Shown here: one piece after another, positions 47,969 to 57,578 of the stretch | How positions within the stretch are numbered: the stretch's first letter is position 1 | Layout: each line of letters begins with the position of its first letter | From: CAZGAH01 sp964523295 | GTDB taxonomy: Bacteria; Desulfobacterota; Desulfovibrionia; Desulfovibrionales; Desulfovibrionaceae | Reading direction: 5' to 3' | Assembly (NCBI GenBank): GCA_964523295.1 | Contig: CAZGAH010000008.1 | Span: 26,781 to 90,780 of the forward strand | DNA: 64,000 nt | Translations under genes and position numbers: made by a program | Notes under the pieces: model-generated | Told to the model about the DNA's origin: nothing | Seen by the model: the letters and a program-made list of their open reading frames with translations, nothing else | Database searches by the model: none

Positions 47969-48509
47969 ATGCCAATGAAGCTGATTTTACGAGCCGATGT
48001 CGATAATCTCGGGCAGCTGGGCGAAGTCGTTGCCGTCAAGCCCGGCTACGGTCGGAATTATCTTATTCCCCAGGGGCTGGCCATGCCGGCTANNNNNNNN
48101 NNCCACGGCGAATCTTCGCGTTTTCGAGCAGGAGCGCAAAAAGCTCCAGGCCAGGATGGACGCCATCCGGGACAAAGCACGCACGCTGGGCGAGAAAATC
48201 GCCCGGGCCAAAGTGGTTATTACCATGCGCGTCGGCGAGGGCGACAAGCTCTACGGTTCGGTCACCCGCGCCGTGCTGGCTGACAAGCTGCTTGAAGTGC
48301 TCGGTGACGCAGGAAAGGATCTCGACCGGAAGAAGATTCTCCTGGAAGAGCCCATCCGCGCCCTTGGTGATTACCAGGTTTCCGTCAAACTCCACGCCGA
48401 CGTACCGGCGACCTTCACGGTCAGTGTCGTCCGGCATGACACCGGTGCAACGGGCGCTCAGCCGGAAGCACAGGTTGCGGCCCCGCAGGATGCCGCTGTT
48501 GAACAGTAA
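47969..48509 (+). CDS. rplI: 50S ribosomal protein L9, interrupted by a 10-N gap
   Basis: The N-terminal 41 residues (MKLILRADVDNLGQLGEVVA, then VKPGYGRNYLIPQGLAMPA) are the conserved bL9 N domain. After the N run (48093-48102) the frame changes to the C domain (EQERKKLQARMDAIRDKART, GKLYGSV-like KLYGSVTRAVLADKL, IRALGDYQVSVKLHADV). The protein would be about 180 residues, slightly longer than E. coli L9 because of an Ala/Gln/Pro-rich tail. The frame change is a gap artefact. Its last codons overlap the longest possible dnaB frame. Confidence 0.95.
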
Positions 48510-48530
48510 ATCGAACTTCCCTTTTCATGC

Positions 48531-48574
48531 AAAAGGCGGCGTCGGCCCCGAAAATCGGGGCAACGCCGCCTTTT
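48531..48574 (+). terminator. Intrinsic terminator or attenuator between rplI and dnaB
   Basis: AAAAGGCGGCGT (48531-48542) and ACGCCGCCTTTT (48563-48574) are a perfect 12-base inverted repeat. An inner CCCCGaaaatCGGGG arm strengthens it. The repeat ends in TTTT, and the run of A on the other side makes it able to work in both directions. Confidence 0.75.
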
Positions 48575-48588
48575 CCAATCTTGAAGAG

Positions 48589-49950
48589 GTGTCCGCGGAT
48601 CTGCTGCGCAAGGTCCCGCCGCACAACCTCGAGGCCGAACAGTCCGTGCTCGGCGGCGTTTTTCTTGACAACAGCATATTCCATAATCTGGCCGAATTCC
48701 TGGCCCCGGAGGATTTTTACTACCCTGCCCACGCCATCATCTACGCGGTCTTTATCGAGCTGTATCGCAAAAACGCCCCCCTCGACCTCGTCGCCACGGC
48801 CGAATATCTCAAGGGAGCCGGCCAGCTCGATGAAATCGGCGGGCCGACCTATCTGGCCGACCTGGCCCAGTCGGTCATCGGTGCCTCCAGTGCCGTCTAC
48901 CACGGGCACATTGTTCGCGACAAAGCCATTCAGCGCGAACTCATCAAGGCGTCGACAGGGATCATCGCCAATTGTTTCGAGGGCGCCATGGATGTCCCCA
49001 AACTGTTGGACGAGTCCGAGCAGGCCATATTCACCATCTCCGAGCGGACCATCGGATCGGTTTTCAAAGGCTCCAAGGAGCTTGTCGCACAGGTTTTCGA
49101 GGACCTGGAAAAGCGCGTCGCCCGCAAGGAACTCGTGACCGGCGTCCCCACGGGCTACAGCAAACTCAACGAACTCACGGCCGGATTTCAGCCTACCGAC
49201 CTCATCATCGTGGCCGGTCGGCCCAGCATGGGCAAGACGGCCTTCGCCCTGAACGTCGCGATGCGCGCCGCATGCAGCCACGGTGTGCCCACGGCCATTT
49301 TTTCTCTGGAAATGGGCATGGAGCAACTTATGATGCGTATGCTCTGCGCCTGGGGCAAGGTGGACCTCAGCCGTCTGCGTCGGGGTTTTCTCGACGACGA
49401 GGACTGGATGCGGCTCTACGACGCGGCCAACTATCTCTCTCAGGCGCCCATCGTCATCGACGACACGGCAGCCCTGGGCACGCTGGAAATGCGCGCCCGT
49501 TGTCGTCGGCTGAAGGCGGAAAAACGGCTGGGACTGGTCGTGGTCGATTACCTGCAACTCATGCGCGCCAGCCGCCGCATCGACTCCCGCGAGCAGGAAA
49601 TTTCAGAGATATCCCGCAGTCTCAAGGCCTTGGCCAAGGAACTTCACGTACCGGTCATCGCGCTCTCCCAGCTCAACCGCAAGGTCGAAGAACGCACGAA
49701 CAAGCGACCGCAACTCTCGGACCTGCGCGAGTCCGGCGCCATCGAGCAGGATGCCGACCTCATCATTTTTCTGTATCGCGACGAAGTGTACAACAAAAGC
49801 GAAGACAACAAAAAGCAGGGAATAGCGGAAATCATTCTCGGCAAGCAACGCAACGGGCCACTGGGTACGGTCGAACTCACCTACCTGAACTCCTGCACCG
49901 CATTCGAAGAACTCGAAAATACGTACCCGTCCGAACTTACGCCACTCTGA
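48589..49950 (+). CDS. dnaB: Replicative DNA helicase DnaB
   Basis: About 453 residues from the GTG at 48589; 486 if ATG 48490 is used. The N-terminal domain (VPPHNLEAEQSVLGGVFLDN) and RecA-like core are complete: Walker A VAGRPSMGKTAFALNVAMRA, Walker B-type VVVDYLQLMRA, SQLNRKVEERTNKRPQLSDLRESGAIEQDAD, and KQRNGPLGTVEL near the end. DnaB unwinds DNA at the fork as a hexamer. The start is uncertain: ATG 48490 overlaps rplI and would place a strong terminator hairpin inside the coding region, so the start after the hairpin is preferred. Its place after rpsF-rpsR-rplI is conserved in many bacteria. Confidence 0.95.
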   Translation: MSADLLRKVPPHNLEAEQSVLGGVFLDNSIFHNLAEFLAPEDFYYPAHAIIYAVFIELYRKNAPLDLVATAEYLKGAGQLDEIGGPTYLADLAQSVIGASSAVYHGHIVRDKAIQRELIKASTGIIANCFEGAMDVPKLLDESEQAIFTISERTIGSVFKGSKELVAQVFEDLEKRVARKELVTGVPTGYSKLNELTAGFQPTDLIIVAGRPSMGKTAFALNVAMRAACSHGVPTAIFSLEMGMEQLMMRMLCAWGKVDLSRLRRGFLDDEDWMRLYDAANYLSQAPIVIDDTAALGTLEMRARCRRLKAEKRLGLVVVDYLQLMRASRRIDSREQEISEISRSLKALAKELHVPVIALSQLNRKVEERTNKRPQLSDLRESGAIEQDADLIIFLYRDEVYNKSEDNKKQGIAEIILGKQRNGPLGTVELTYLNSCTAFEELENTYPSELTPL

Positions 49951-50023
49951 TTCACATCGTCCGGGCTGAAACACGCGCCCGGCGACCTGTCCCTATCCCG
50001 CAGGCACGCAGTCCGAGCGTCCG

Positions 50024-50494
50024 TCAAGGCGCCGATGCGACGTCTACCCGGATTTCGAAGCGGTCCACGTCGCTGTCCAGCCCCTCCCACGGGCGATACA
50101 ACGACAGAATCAACCGCGCCGAGCCGGCTCGCACGGCCCGGAAGCGCCACACGGCCTGCCCTCCGGCACCGACGCGCTGCGTTTGCGGCGGATTGAACGT
50201 CGTCGTCTCCAGTTCGAGGATATCGCTGTCGATGGTCACGATCTGCCAACGGAAACCGGTGCTCGGGTTTTCATCCAGGGTCAATTCCAGTGCTTCCCCC
50301 GAGCGCAGCGGCACGTGGCTGCCATTCTCGGTCGCCGTTATCCGCAGCAACGCCGCTGACGAAGGCGCGTCTGCTCCTGACCGGGAACGGGTTTCAGCCT
50401 GCAATTCGCTCAACGATCCGCAGACCAGCAGGGTAAAGGTCCATATGGCGACGGCACAGGACAGACCCAGGGTACGCAGGTGCGGTGCGGGCAT
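50024..50494 (-). CDS. Chagasin-type protease inhibitor (family I42), exported
   Basis: 156 residues. A signal peptide (GLSCAVAIWTFTLLVCGSL, cleavage near SELQAE) is followed by an inhibitor I42 domain: LDENPSTGFRW (the NPTTGF-like loop), GAGGQAVWRFRAVRAG and LYRPWEG, the three loops that block papain-like cysteine proteases. It would work in the periplasm or outside. The start at 50494 was chosen for signal-peptide shape; ATG 50512 adds six residues. It follows metG by 37 bases on the same strand. Confidence 0.85.
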   Translation of the reverse strand: MPAPHLRTLGLSCAVAIWTFTLLVCGSLSELQAETRSRSGADAPSSAALLRITATENGSHVPLRSGEALELTLDENPSTGFRWQIVTIDSDILELETTTFNPPQTQRVGAGGQAVWRFRAVRAGSARLILSLYRPWEGLDSDVDRFEIRVDVASAP

Positions 50495-50531
50495 ACGTTT
50501 TCCTTTGCACACGGTGCTCGGTCGGCGGCGC

Positions 50532-52508
50532 TCAGGATATCTTCGAGCCGGCAGGCACGTCCGCCGACGGGGTGAGCAGCTCCAGACCGTTTTCAGTGCG
50601 GACGGCCAGTACCATGCCTTGTGATTCCACCCCGCGCAACATGCGCGGCGCCAGATTGGCCAGGACCACGACCTGGCGTCCGGTCAAGGCCTCCGGTGTC
50701 CAGAATTCCGCCAGGCCGCCGACGATCTGGCGCGGACGCTCTTCGGCCAGATCGACCTCCAGACGCAGCAGACGGTCGGCCTTGGGATGTTTCTCGGCAC
50801 GCAGCACCGTACCAACGCGCAGGTCCAGCTTCTGAAAATCCTCGAACCCGATCGGCGGCGAGGCGGGGACCCGGGCCTCGGCCTTTGGCTCAGGCCCGGG
50901 CGCAGCGACGGCCGGAGGGGCTGGAGCCGGAGTTGTCCCCTTGTCCGCCGCCTTCGACGCCTTGGAACCCTGTTCGTCGGTCCGGGTGTCGATGCGGGGG
51001 AACAGATTGGATGTCTTGGCCACCTCGACGCCCGACGGGAGCAGCCCCCAGGATTCCGGTTCGTTCGTAATATCCACGAGCTGGGCAGGCAGGCCGAGCT
51101 GGCAGAGCATTTTCGCCGCTGCTTCCGGCATGACCGGCCAGAGGTGAACAGCGGTCTTGCGCATCCCTTCGAGCACCGCGTAGATAACGCTGCCGAGTCG
51201 TTCCGTGTTGCCGGCCTTGAACAAGGCCCAGGGCGCGCTCTGGTCGATGTAGCGATTCAACCCGCGCACAAGCTCCCAGAGGGCTTCGAGCGCGCGCGAA
51301 AACGCAACCCGGCGGTACAGCACCTGGAAATTGAGCACGGCGTTTGCGGCCAGCGCCTGGAGCGCGTCTTCGGCCTCGGTCGGCTTTCCGGGCTGCGGAA
51401 TCAGGCCCCCGAAGTATTTGTGGGTCATGGCCAGGGCGCGGTTGAACAGATTGCCCAGGTCGTTGGCCAGATCCGCGTTCAGACGGGCCACCAGAGACTC
51501 TTCCGAGAAACTCGCGTCGTTGCCGTAATGCATTTCCCGCAGCAGATAGTAGCGAAAGGCGGAGAGGCCGTACTTGCGCACCAGGTCCAGGGGCTCGACC
51601 ACGTTACCGAGCGATTTGGACATCTTCGTATCGCGCACGAGCCAATAGCCGTGGACGTTGAGGTGCCGGAACGGCGGCAAATCGGCCGCCTTGAGCATAG
51701 TCGGCCAGAAGATGGCGTGGGGCTTGAGGATATCCTTGGCAACGAAGTGGTTGGCATCGGGCCAGAAGTGTTTGAAGCGCTCGCCGTCGGGCCAGTCCAG
51801 CGCGGTGATGTAGTTGAGCAGCGCATCGAACCACACGTAGCAGACATAATCACGATCAAAGGGAAGCTCGATACCCCACTGCAAGCGGGACTTCGGTCTC
51901 GAGATGCACAGATCCTCCAGTGCGCCGCTTTCGAGCAGGCTGAGCACCTCCGTACGGTATCCCTCGGGTCGTATGAATTCCGGGTTCCGGCGGATGTGAT
52001 CGATCAGCCAGTCCTGGTAATTGGCCATGCGGAAAAAGTAGTTCTTTTCCTGAATGAACTCCGGCTTTTTCTGATGCTGCGGACAGAGCCCGTTTTCCAG
52101 CTCTTTTTCGGTGTAGAACCGTTCGCAACCATAGCAATAATGGCCGCCATATTCCCCGTGGTAGATATCTCCTTTATCATAGACGCGCTGGAGCATCTGC
52201 TGCACCAGGGCGATGTGCTTTGCCGAGGTGGTGCGGATGAAGGCATCGTGAGAAATATCCAGCTGGGGCCAGAGCGTGCGAAACAGATTGCTGATCTCGT
52301 CCACATAGGCCTGGGGCGTGGTATTATTCGCCTGAGCGGCCTGAACGATCTTGTCGCCGTGCTCGTCCGTGCCGGTCAGAAAAAAGGTCTCGATGCCCAG
52401 CGCGCGATGGAAACGCGCCAGGCTGTCGGCTGCGATGGTGGTGTACGCGTGGCCGAGATGCGGCTTGGCATTGACGTAATAGATTGGGGTGGTAATGAAA
52501 AAGGGCAT
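50532..52508 (-). CDS. metG: Methionyl-tRNA synthetase with C-terminal tRNA-binding domain
   Basis: 658 residues. HIGH-type motif KPHLGHAYT, zinc-binding CYGCERFYTEKELENGLCP followed by QH, and KMSKS motif TKMSKSLGNVV are intact; the anticodon-binding domain is helical. A Pro/Ala-rich linker (about 510-550) leads to the OB-fold tRNA-binding dimerisation domain (FQKLDLRVGTVLRAEKHPK). It charges tRNA-Met. A short spacing (20 bases) links it to the upstream PSP1-protein gene, a pairing known from other deltaproteobacteria. Confidence 0.97.
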   Translation of the reverse strand: MPFFITTPIYYVNAKPHLGHAYTTIAADSLARFHRALGIETFFLTGTDEHGDKIVQAAQANNTTPQAYVDEISNLFRTLWPQLDISHDAFIRTTSAKHIALVQQMLQRVYDKGDIYHGEYGGHYCYGCERFYTEKELENGLCPQHQKKPEFIQEKNYFFRMANYQDWLIDHIRRNPEFIRPEGYRTEVLSLLESGALEDLCISRPKSRLQWGIELPFDRDYVCYVWFDALLNYITALDWPDGERFKHFWPDANHFVAKDILKPHAIFWPTMLKAADLPPFRHLNVHGYWLVRDTKMSKSLGNVVEPLDLVRKYGLSAFRYYLLREMHYGNDASFSEESLVARLNADLANDLGNLFNRALAMTHKYFGGLIPQPGKPTEAEDALQALAANAVLNFQVLYRRVAFSRALEALWELVRGLNRYIDQSAPWALFKAGNTERLGSVIYAVLEGMRKTAVHLWPVMPEAAAKMLCQLGLPAQLVDITNEPESWGLLPSGVEVAKTSNLFPRIDTRTDEQGSKASKAADKGTTPAPAPPAVAAPGPEPKAEARVPASPPIGFEDFQKLDLRVGTVLRAEKHPKADRLLRLEVDLAEERPRQIVGGLAEFWTPEALTGRQVVVLANLAPRMLRGVESQGMVLAVRTENGLELLTPSADVPAGSKIS

Positions 52509-52528
52509 TCTGCATCCTCTGCGACGTG

Positions 52529-53650
52529 CTACTGGTTTTCTCCGGATTTCCTGGACTTGGGTTTCCGCTTGCGGCGGCGACGCTGCCCCCCTTTCCGGTC
52601 GGCCTGGGCAGAATCGCCCTCCGGCGTACCGCTTGCCGGTGCGGACTCCTCATTCGCCTCGGCCTCGGCCTCGAGGTGCTCCGGCGCCGTCGGCCCGTCA
52701 GGTTCGGGCGCCGGCTGCCTGGCCGGAGCCGGCGGAGCCGACGGAACGCGCGCGGGAACGCTCTCCCTGGGCTGCGACTCGCTCTGAGGCCCTGCTTTGC
52801 CGGGAGCCGGGGTCTCGTCGCGGGGGACGGTCGGATCGGGCCGGCAGGGATTCGACTGGTCCCATTCCTCCAGCGTCAGCTCCTTTTCTTCGCCTGTTTC
52901 CGTGAGCACGGAAATACTGCGTCGGAAAAGGTTGGCACGCAGCACGCGCATTCCGCCGGCGGAAGTCTGATATTTCTTGCCTATTTTCGGACAGTTGCGA
53001 TGAAAATCCTCATAGTTGTCCTGCTCGTAACTCAGGCAGCAGAGCAGCCGGCCGCAGATTCCGGATATCTTGCTCGGATTGAGAAACAGGTTCTGTTCCT
53101 TGGCCATTTTGATAGTCACCGGAGCGAAGCGGCGCAGAAAACGTCGGCAGCAGCAGACCATGCCGCAATTGCCGATGGCGCCGATCATCTGGGTCTCGTG
53201 GCGCACGCCGATCTGACGCAATTCGATGCGGGTACGGTAATTCTTGACCAGGTCTTTGACCAGCTCGCGAAAATCGATGCGATTCGGCGCGGTAAAGAAA
53301 AAAATAATCTTACTGCGGTCGAAAAACACCTCCACGTCCACCAGCTTCATATCCAGGTGGCGTTCGTTAATACACGTCCGGCAGAACTGCCGGGCATCCC
53401 GACCCAGCTGTTCGTTCCCTTCGTGTTGCTGGATATCCTCGGCCGTGGCCTTGCGATAAATGGCCTTGACGCCTTCCGGCGCCGGCGTACCCGCCTGATC
53501 GGCCGGCTCGATGATCACGACGCTCCCAAGACCGAAACCCTGCTCGGTCTCGACGATAACGCAATCCCCTCGCGCGAGCACGAAAGGGCCTGACCAGAAG
53601 TGGTATATTTGTCCTGGAGGACGAAACTTGATCCCCAGCAATTGACTCAT
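52529..53650 (-). CDS. PSP1-domain protein (YaaT/RicT-like) with charged C-terminal tail
   Basis: 373 residues. The PSP1 domain (about 15-260) has the full signature: EVFFDRSKIIFFFTAPNRID, FRELVKDLVKNYRTRIELRQ, IGVRHETQMIGAIGNCGMVC with a Cys cluster (CGMVCCCRRF), NPSKISGICGRLLCCLSYEQ. In Bacillus, YaaT joins the RicAFT complex that carries iron-sulfur clusters, and the cysteines here are conserved. The last ~110 residues are a Pro/Glu/Ala-rich tail ending in basic residues. ATG 53650 has an AAGGA site at the right distance. It is upstream of metG in one transcript. Confidence 0.9.
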   Translation of the reverse strand: MSQLLGIKFRPPGQIYHFWSGPFVLARGDCVIVETEQGFGLGSVVIIEPADQAGTPAPEGVKAIYRKATAEDIQQHEGNEQLGRDARQFCRTCINERHLDMKLVDVEVFFDRSKIIFFFTAPNRIDFRELVKDLVKNYRTRIELRQIGVRHETQMIGAIGNCGMVCCCRRFLRRFAPVTIKMAKEQNLFLNPSKISGICGRLLCCLSYEQDNYEDFHRNCPKIGKKYQTSAGGMRVLRANLFRRSISVLTETGEEKELTLEEWDQSNPCRPDPTVPRDETPAPGKAGPQSESQPRESVPARVPSAPPAPARQPAPEPDGPTAPEHLEAEAEANEESAPASGTPEGDSAQADRKGGQRRRRKRKPKSRKSGENQ

Positions 53651-53989
53651 GCGCATCCTTTGAACAGGCCCTGGTGGCCTTGAGCTGACGTCACTATCCG
53701 CTGCCGTTTGAAGTCGTGCGGGCAGCGTGTCTCCCGGCGTAGCGAACAGAACAGCGTTGCCGGGCCGTTGTCCGATCCTGTGTAAAGAGTCTCTTTTGGG
53801 CTTTTCAGGGCTGGCTGTCAACGTCCTGAAGCGCCGCTTCTGCCCGTAGCGCACGTGAACGCTATGCAAGGGAATGAAGAAACACCGAGGTCCGCAGCGT
53901 ATCATTTAAACCGACTTTGTCAGAGGGATAGTCTGATCGGGTCGAGCGAGGTTATTGACATTTCACATCCTCGCGGTAAACTGGCAAGG
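53651..53989. other. Divergent intergenic region
   Basis: About 340 bases between the divergent PSP1 and nadB genes, no gene supported. Both promoters must be here; none is obvious enough to call. Confidence 0.6.
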
Positions 53990-55579
53990 ATGAACGAATT
54001 ACGCCTTCATACCCAGGTCCTGGTGATCGGCTCGGGCATTGCCGGCTGCACGGCCGCGCTGACCCTGGCTGACCTCGGCGTCGAAGTCACGCTTATTACC
54101 ACCGGAGACCGCCTGGACGGCGGCAATACCGCCCTCGCGCAAGGCGGCATCGTGTTCGCGGCGCCCGGGATCGATCCGGGGCAGCTCGAACGGGACGTCC
54201 TCGAAGGCGGCAGAAGCCATAATTACCTGCGCGCGGTTAAATTCCTGTGCCGAAAGGGCCCCAAGGCCGTACAGGATATCCTGGTCGACCGGCTGCAGGT
54301 ACCCTTCGTACGCGCCGACACGTGTACCCAGGAATGGGATCTGCGTATTGAAGGTGGCCACAAGGCCAACCGGATTCTGCATTGCACCGATTACACCGGT
54401 CGGGCGATCATGCAGGAGATGATGGCGGCCATACACCGCAATCCCAATATCCGCGTCCTGTTGCACCGGACAGCTGTCGATCTGCTGACCACGCACCATC
54501 ATTCGCGCTCGCTCGATCTGCAATACCACCTCACCAACCAGTGCGTCGGGGCCTACGTGTTCAACGAGTCGTCCAAGGCCGTCGAAACCGTGCTGGCCGA
54601 TTACACCATTCTGGCGACGGGCGGCATTGGCCAGGTGTATCTGCACACGACCAACACGTCATCGTCCATCGGGTCCGGGCTGAGCATGGCCTTCCGCGCC
54701 GGCGCCCGGGTGCTCAATTGCGAATATGTCCAGTTCCATCCCACGGCGTTGTTCCATCGCGCCGAGCGGCGTTTTCTCATTACCGAGGCCTTGCGTGGCG
54801 AAGGCGCGCGACTGGTGAACAGCGCCGGCGAGGCCTTCATGACGCGTTTCGATCCGCGTGCCGATCTGGCCCCACGCGACGTGGTCTCCCGCGCCATCAT
54901 GGAGGAGATGCTCCATACGGGCGAGCCGTGCGTATTTCTGGACGCCGCGCATTACGTCGAGCACGAGCTCGACCGCTCCTTTCCGACCGTATTCGAGACG
55001 TGTAAAAAAACCGGCATCGACATCAGCAAGGACCCCATCCCGGTGGTCCCCGCGGCCCACTACTTCTGTGGCGGCGTGCTGGTGGACCTGGCCGGAAAAA
55101 CAATGCTGGATCGGCTCTACTGCGCCGGCGAGTGCAGCTGTACGGGCGTACACGGAGCCAACCGCCTGGCCAGCACCTCGCTGCTGGAGGGCCTGCTCTG
55201 GGGCGCTTCCTCGGCCTCGGATATCGGACAAAAGCTGCGTACGGCCGCACGCGTGTCCGCCAAAATCCGCGGCTCGCTCCCCGATTGGGAAGACCTTGGC
55301 GATATTGAAAACGAGGATCCGGCGCTCATTGCCCAGGACTGGTCCACCATCCGCCATACCATGTGGAACTATGTCGGCATCACGCGCAGCACCCCGCGCC
55401 TCAAGCGCGCGGACGACGATCTGCGCAACCTCTCCAAACACATTCACGATTTCTATCGACGAACCAAGCTGTCCAAGCCGATCATCGACCTCTTTCATGG
55501 CTGCCAGACAGCCAACATCATCACCGCGGCCGCGCTACGCAACAAAACGAGCCTGGGCTGCCATTACCGCACGGATTGA
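53990..55579 (+). CDS. nadB: L-aspartate oxidase
   Basis: 529 residues, normal for NadB. FAD-binding GSGIAGCTAALTLADLG at the N terminus, GGNTALAQGGIVFA, the substrate-binding FHPTALFH, RGEGARLVNSAGEAFM and the C-terminal GECSCTGVHGANRLASTSLL are all present. It oxidises L-aspartate to iminoaspartate, the first step of de novo NAD synthesis. nadA and nadC are not next to it in this window. The ATG at 53990 fits the family; the frame upstream to 53855 is not conserved. It is the last core gene before the tmRNA gene. Confidence 0.96.
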   Translation: MNELRLHTQVLVIGSGIAGCTAALTLADLGVEVTLITTGDRLDGGNTALAQGGIVFAAPGIDPGQLERDVLEGGRSHNYLRAVKFLCRKGPKAVQDILVDRLQVPFVRADTCTQEWDLRIEGGHKANRILHCTDYTGRAIMQEMMAAIHRNPNIRVLLHRTAVDLLTTHHHSRSLDLQYHLTNQCVGAYVFNESSKAVETVLADYTILATGGIGQVYLHTTNTSSSIGSGLSMAFRAGARVLNCEYVQFHPTALFHRAERRFLITEALRGEGARLVNSAGEAFMTRFDPRADLAPRDVVSRAIMEEMLHTGEPCVFLDAAHYVEHELDRSFPTVFETCKKTGIDISKDPIPVVPAAHYFCGGVLVDLAGKTMLDRLYCAGECSCTGVHGANRLASTSLLEGLLWGASSASDIGQKLRTAARVSAKIRGSLPDWEDLGDIENEDPALIAQDWSTIRHTMWNYVGITRSTPRLKRADDDLRNLSKHIHDFYRRTKLSKPIIDLFHGCQTANIITAAALRNKTSLGCHYRTD

Positions 55580-55691
55580 CCGGGCACGGAAAAGGCCGTC
55601 GGACGCCATGAAACGCCGCAAATCCTCGCTCGCGTGTTCGTCCGCGCCCCCCGGAGGATGAGGAAAACGCTGGCGGGCACCATGAAATGCC

Positions 55692-55719
55692 TTGCCATTT
55701 TGAGAAAACGACTTATTAT
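55692..55719 (+). promoter_or_regulatory. Candidate sigma-70 promoter of the tmRNA gene
   Basis: TTGCCA (55692-55697) and TATTAT (55714-55719), 16-base spacer, lie about 45 bases before the mature 5' end, which would leave a short leader for processing. Confidence 0.5.
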
Positions 55720-55763
55720 CTACGGGTAGCCTGGATATCCGGGCAAACACCACATCACGACAA

Positions 55764-56118
55764 GGGGGCGAACTGGTTTCGACGTGGATGAAGAAGCCAA
55801 GGTTGCAGGCCGAGGCGCCGCTGGCCTCGTAAAAAGCGGCAAAATCCATAATCGCCAATAACGATTACGAATACGCACTGGCTGCCTAGGCAGCCACGTT
55901 ATGCTTGCTGACGCCTGATACGCCAGCATAGCGACACTTCATCAGGCTGGCCATTGCCCACGTTCGCCGGGGCAAAGGCGAGACCCCCTAAGGTGAACTG
56001 GCTGCAATTCAGCCCGGTCATGGGCCCACCTGCAGCGAGATCAATACGTGGCCTAAGCCTGTAGACGCCTTGTGTGGATTATTCGCGGACGGGGGTTCGA
56101 TTCCCCCCGCCTCCACCA
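55764..56118 (+). ncRNA. ssrA: Transfer-messenger RNA (tmRNA)
   Basis: A 355-base one-piece tmRNA. The 5' GGGGGCGAACUGGUUUCGACG and the 3' GGGGGTTCGATTCCCCCCGC with CTCCACCA form the tRNA-like half; the acceptor stem GGGGGCG/CGCCUCC pairs completely with one G-U. The tag starts at the GCC resume codon at 55854 and reads ANNDYEYALAA, ending at TAG 55887-55889. The tag ends in ALAA, the ClpXP/ClpA degron. tmRNA rescues stalled ribosomes together with SmpB. The 3' end of ssrA is a classic integration site for genomic islands, and the composition changes directly after it. Confidence 0.98.
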
Positions 56119-56390
56119 GTTGTGCATTTTTTCGTCTTGTGACGTCAATAATTGCCTGAAATTCAAAAACAAGTATTCGCACGATGCATGTCAACGTACC
56201 ATGCGGTACGTTGACCCCCACCCCGGGATCCCTCCCCTCGAAGCCCGCAGAGCGCTTGCGTCCGATACAAGCGTAGTCTATACTTGAATCTGAAAGATGT
56301 GAGCCGACCTGGACGTCCCTCAAGGCCGCAGACGCCTGTCACGCGCGCGTGTCTGCCAGTGCCCTGAGAAATGCAACATGGCTGTCCCCT

Positions 56391-57479
56391 ATGAAACCTG
56401 ACGATAATCCTCGCTTCTTTTGCCTTCATTTCGAAGGCCCGCTGACGTCCGGACATACGCTCCCTTCCGGGGCGCTTGTTCAAGCCTTGCAAAATTTTCA
56501 ACGCGCGATTTATCTCTTGGCCATGGCTGAACAAGGACGAGAGGTGCGTCAACGTGCGCGCATTCCCAAAGAAATAGAAAAACGCTACGCTCTCGTATGC
56601 CACCTGCCAGAGTCGGGAGGATACGCGTTGCCCGTAGTGCTTGGCGATACCAGCGATCTGTTAGTAGACACGTGTGACGTAGACGCGCTTGCAATAAAAG
56701 TAAAAAAGATCACCGAAGCAATCAATACAGGCGATCACGACACGATCTCATCATCTATTCCGGACAGTTGCTTTAGAAATAACGTGCTTTTAGCATTTCA
56801 TAACATGCAGCCGCCTAAAAACAGCGGCATATATATAAGCATTGAGGACTTCAAGAAAAAGAAATTGCTGAACGGCAGGACGGCGAGGGAAATTATCGAG
56901 CAACTGCAAACTGCTCCAGAATCAGCCAGTTCAGTCTCTTCTGGCTATGTTGCTGGCGAATTGATCGAAATGAAATTCCAGGAACGAAGGCTCAAGCTGA
57001 AACTTCTTGTATCTGGCCGAAACCTGGAATCCAATTACAGCGATGACTTTGAACCAGTATTACTTGAACATCCGCGAGAGCGCATACAAGTACACGGCAC
57101 TATTGCTTACGGCCCGGACGGCACCCCGGCTTCCATCTCTGACGTTGATGAAATCCTTGAAATTGACGACAGCCCGATAGAACTCTTCCAACTCGAAGCC
57201 AATGGCCGCCAGCTGAGGCCGAGAAGAAACCTGTTATTCGATGTCAGATTCAATGTCGATACGCAGTTATTTGAAACAGAAGGCAGCTTTGGAATACTAC
57301 TCGGCGGAGAAACCCGCCCCGACCTTGAGGCTCAACTGTACGCCGAGCTTTCGATGCTGTGGACGGAATACGTCGAGACGCCAGAAGACATCCTAACCGA
57401 GACCTCGCGCATTCTTCGAGAAGAACTTGTCGCCTCGTTTGAGGTTGTGGAAGAGTCATCTTCCAAGATGCATTATTGA
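56391..57479 (+). CDS. Hypothetical protein, first gene of the tmRNA-associated island
   Basis: 362 residues from the ATG at 56391 (a GTG start at 56349 would add 14). I recognise no family. The N-terminal half is mostly helical (LVQALQNFQRAIYLLAMAEQ), the middle (about 195-275) beta-rich (HGTIAYGPDGTPASISDVDE), and the C terminus is acidic. There are no membrane segments or enzyme motifs. Lower GC than the core genes and its position just after tmRNA show it belongs to the accessory island. It is followed by the hsdR remnant. Confidence 0.7.
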   Translation: MKPDDNPRFFCLHFEGPLTSGHTLPSGALVQALQNFQRAIYLLAMAEQGREVRQRARIPKEIEKRYALVCHLPESGGYALPVVLGDTSDLLVDTCDVDALAIKVKKITEAINTGDHDTISSSIPDSCFRNNVLLAFHNMQPPKNSGIYISIEDFKKKKLLNGRTAREIIEQLQTAPESASSVSSGYVAGELIEMKFQERRLKLKLLVSGRNLESNYSDDFEPVLLEHPRERIQVHGTIAYGPDGTPASISDVDEILEIDDSPIELFQLEANGRQLRPRRNLLFDVRFNVDTQLFETEGSFGILLGGETRPDLEAQLYAELSMLWTEYVETPEDILTETSRILREELVASFEVVEESSSKMHY

Positions 57480-57578
57480 GTGTACGCCAAAGGCAACTTG
57501 CTGACATCATGAACCTTTTGCAAACTCAACTACTGCCGTTGAGCCTCACAATCCCAAGGATGAGGTAAAAGCCCCGGT

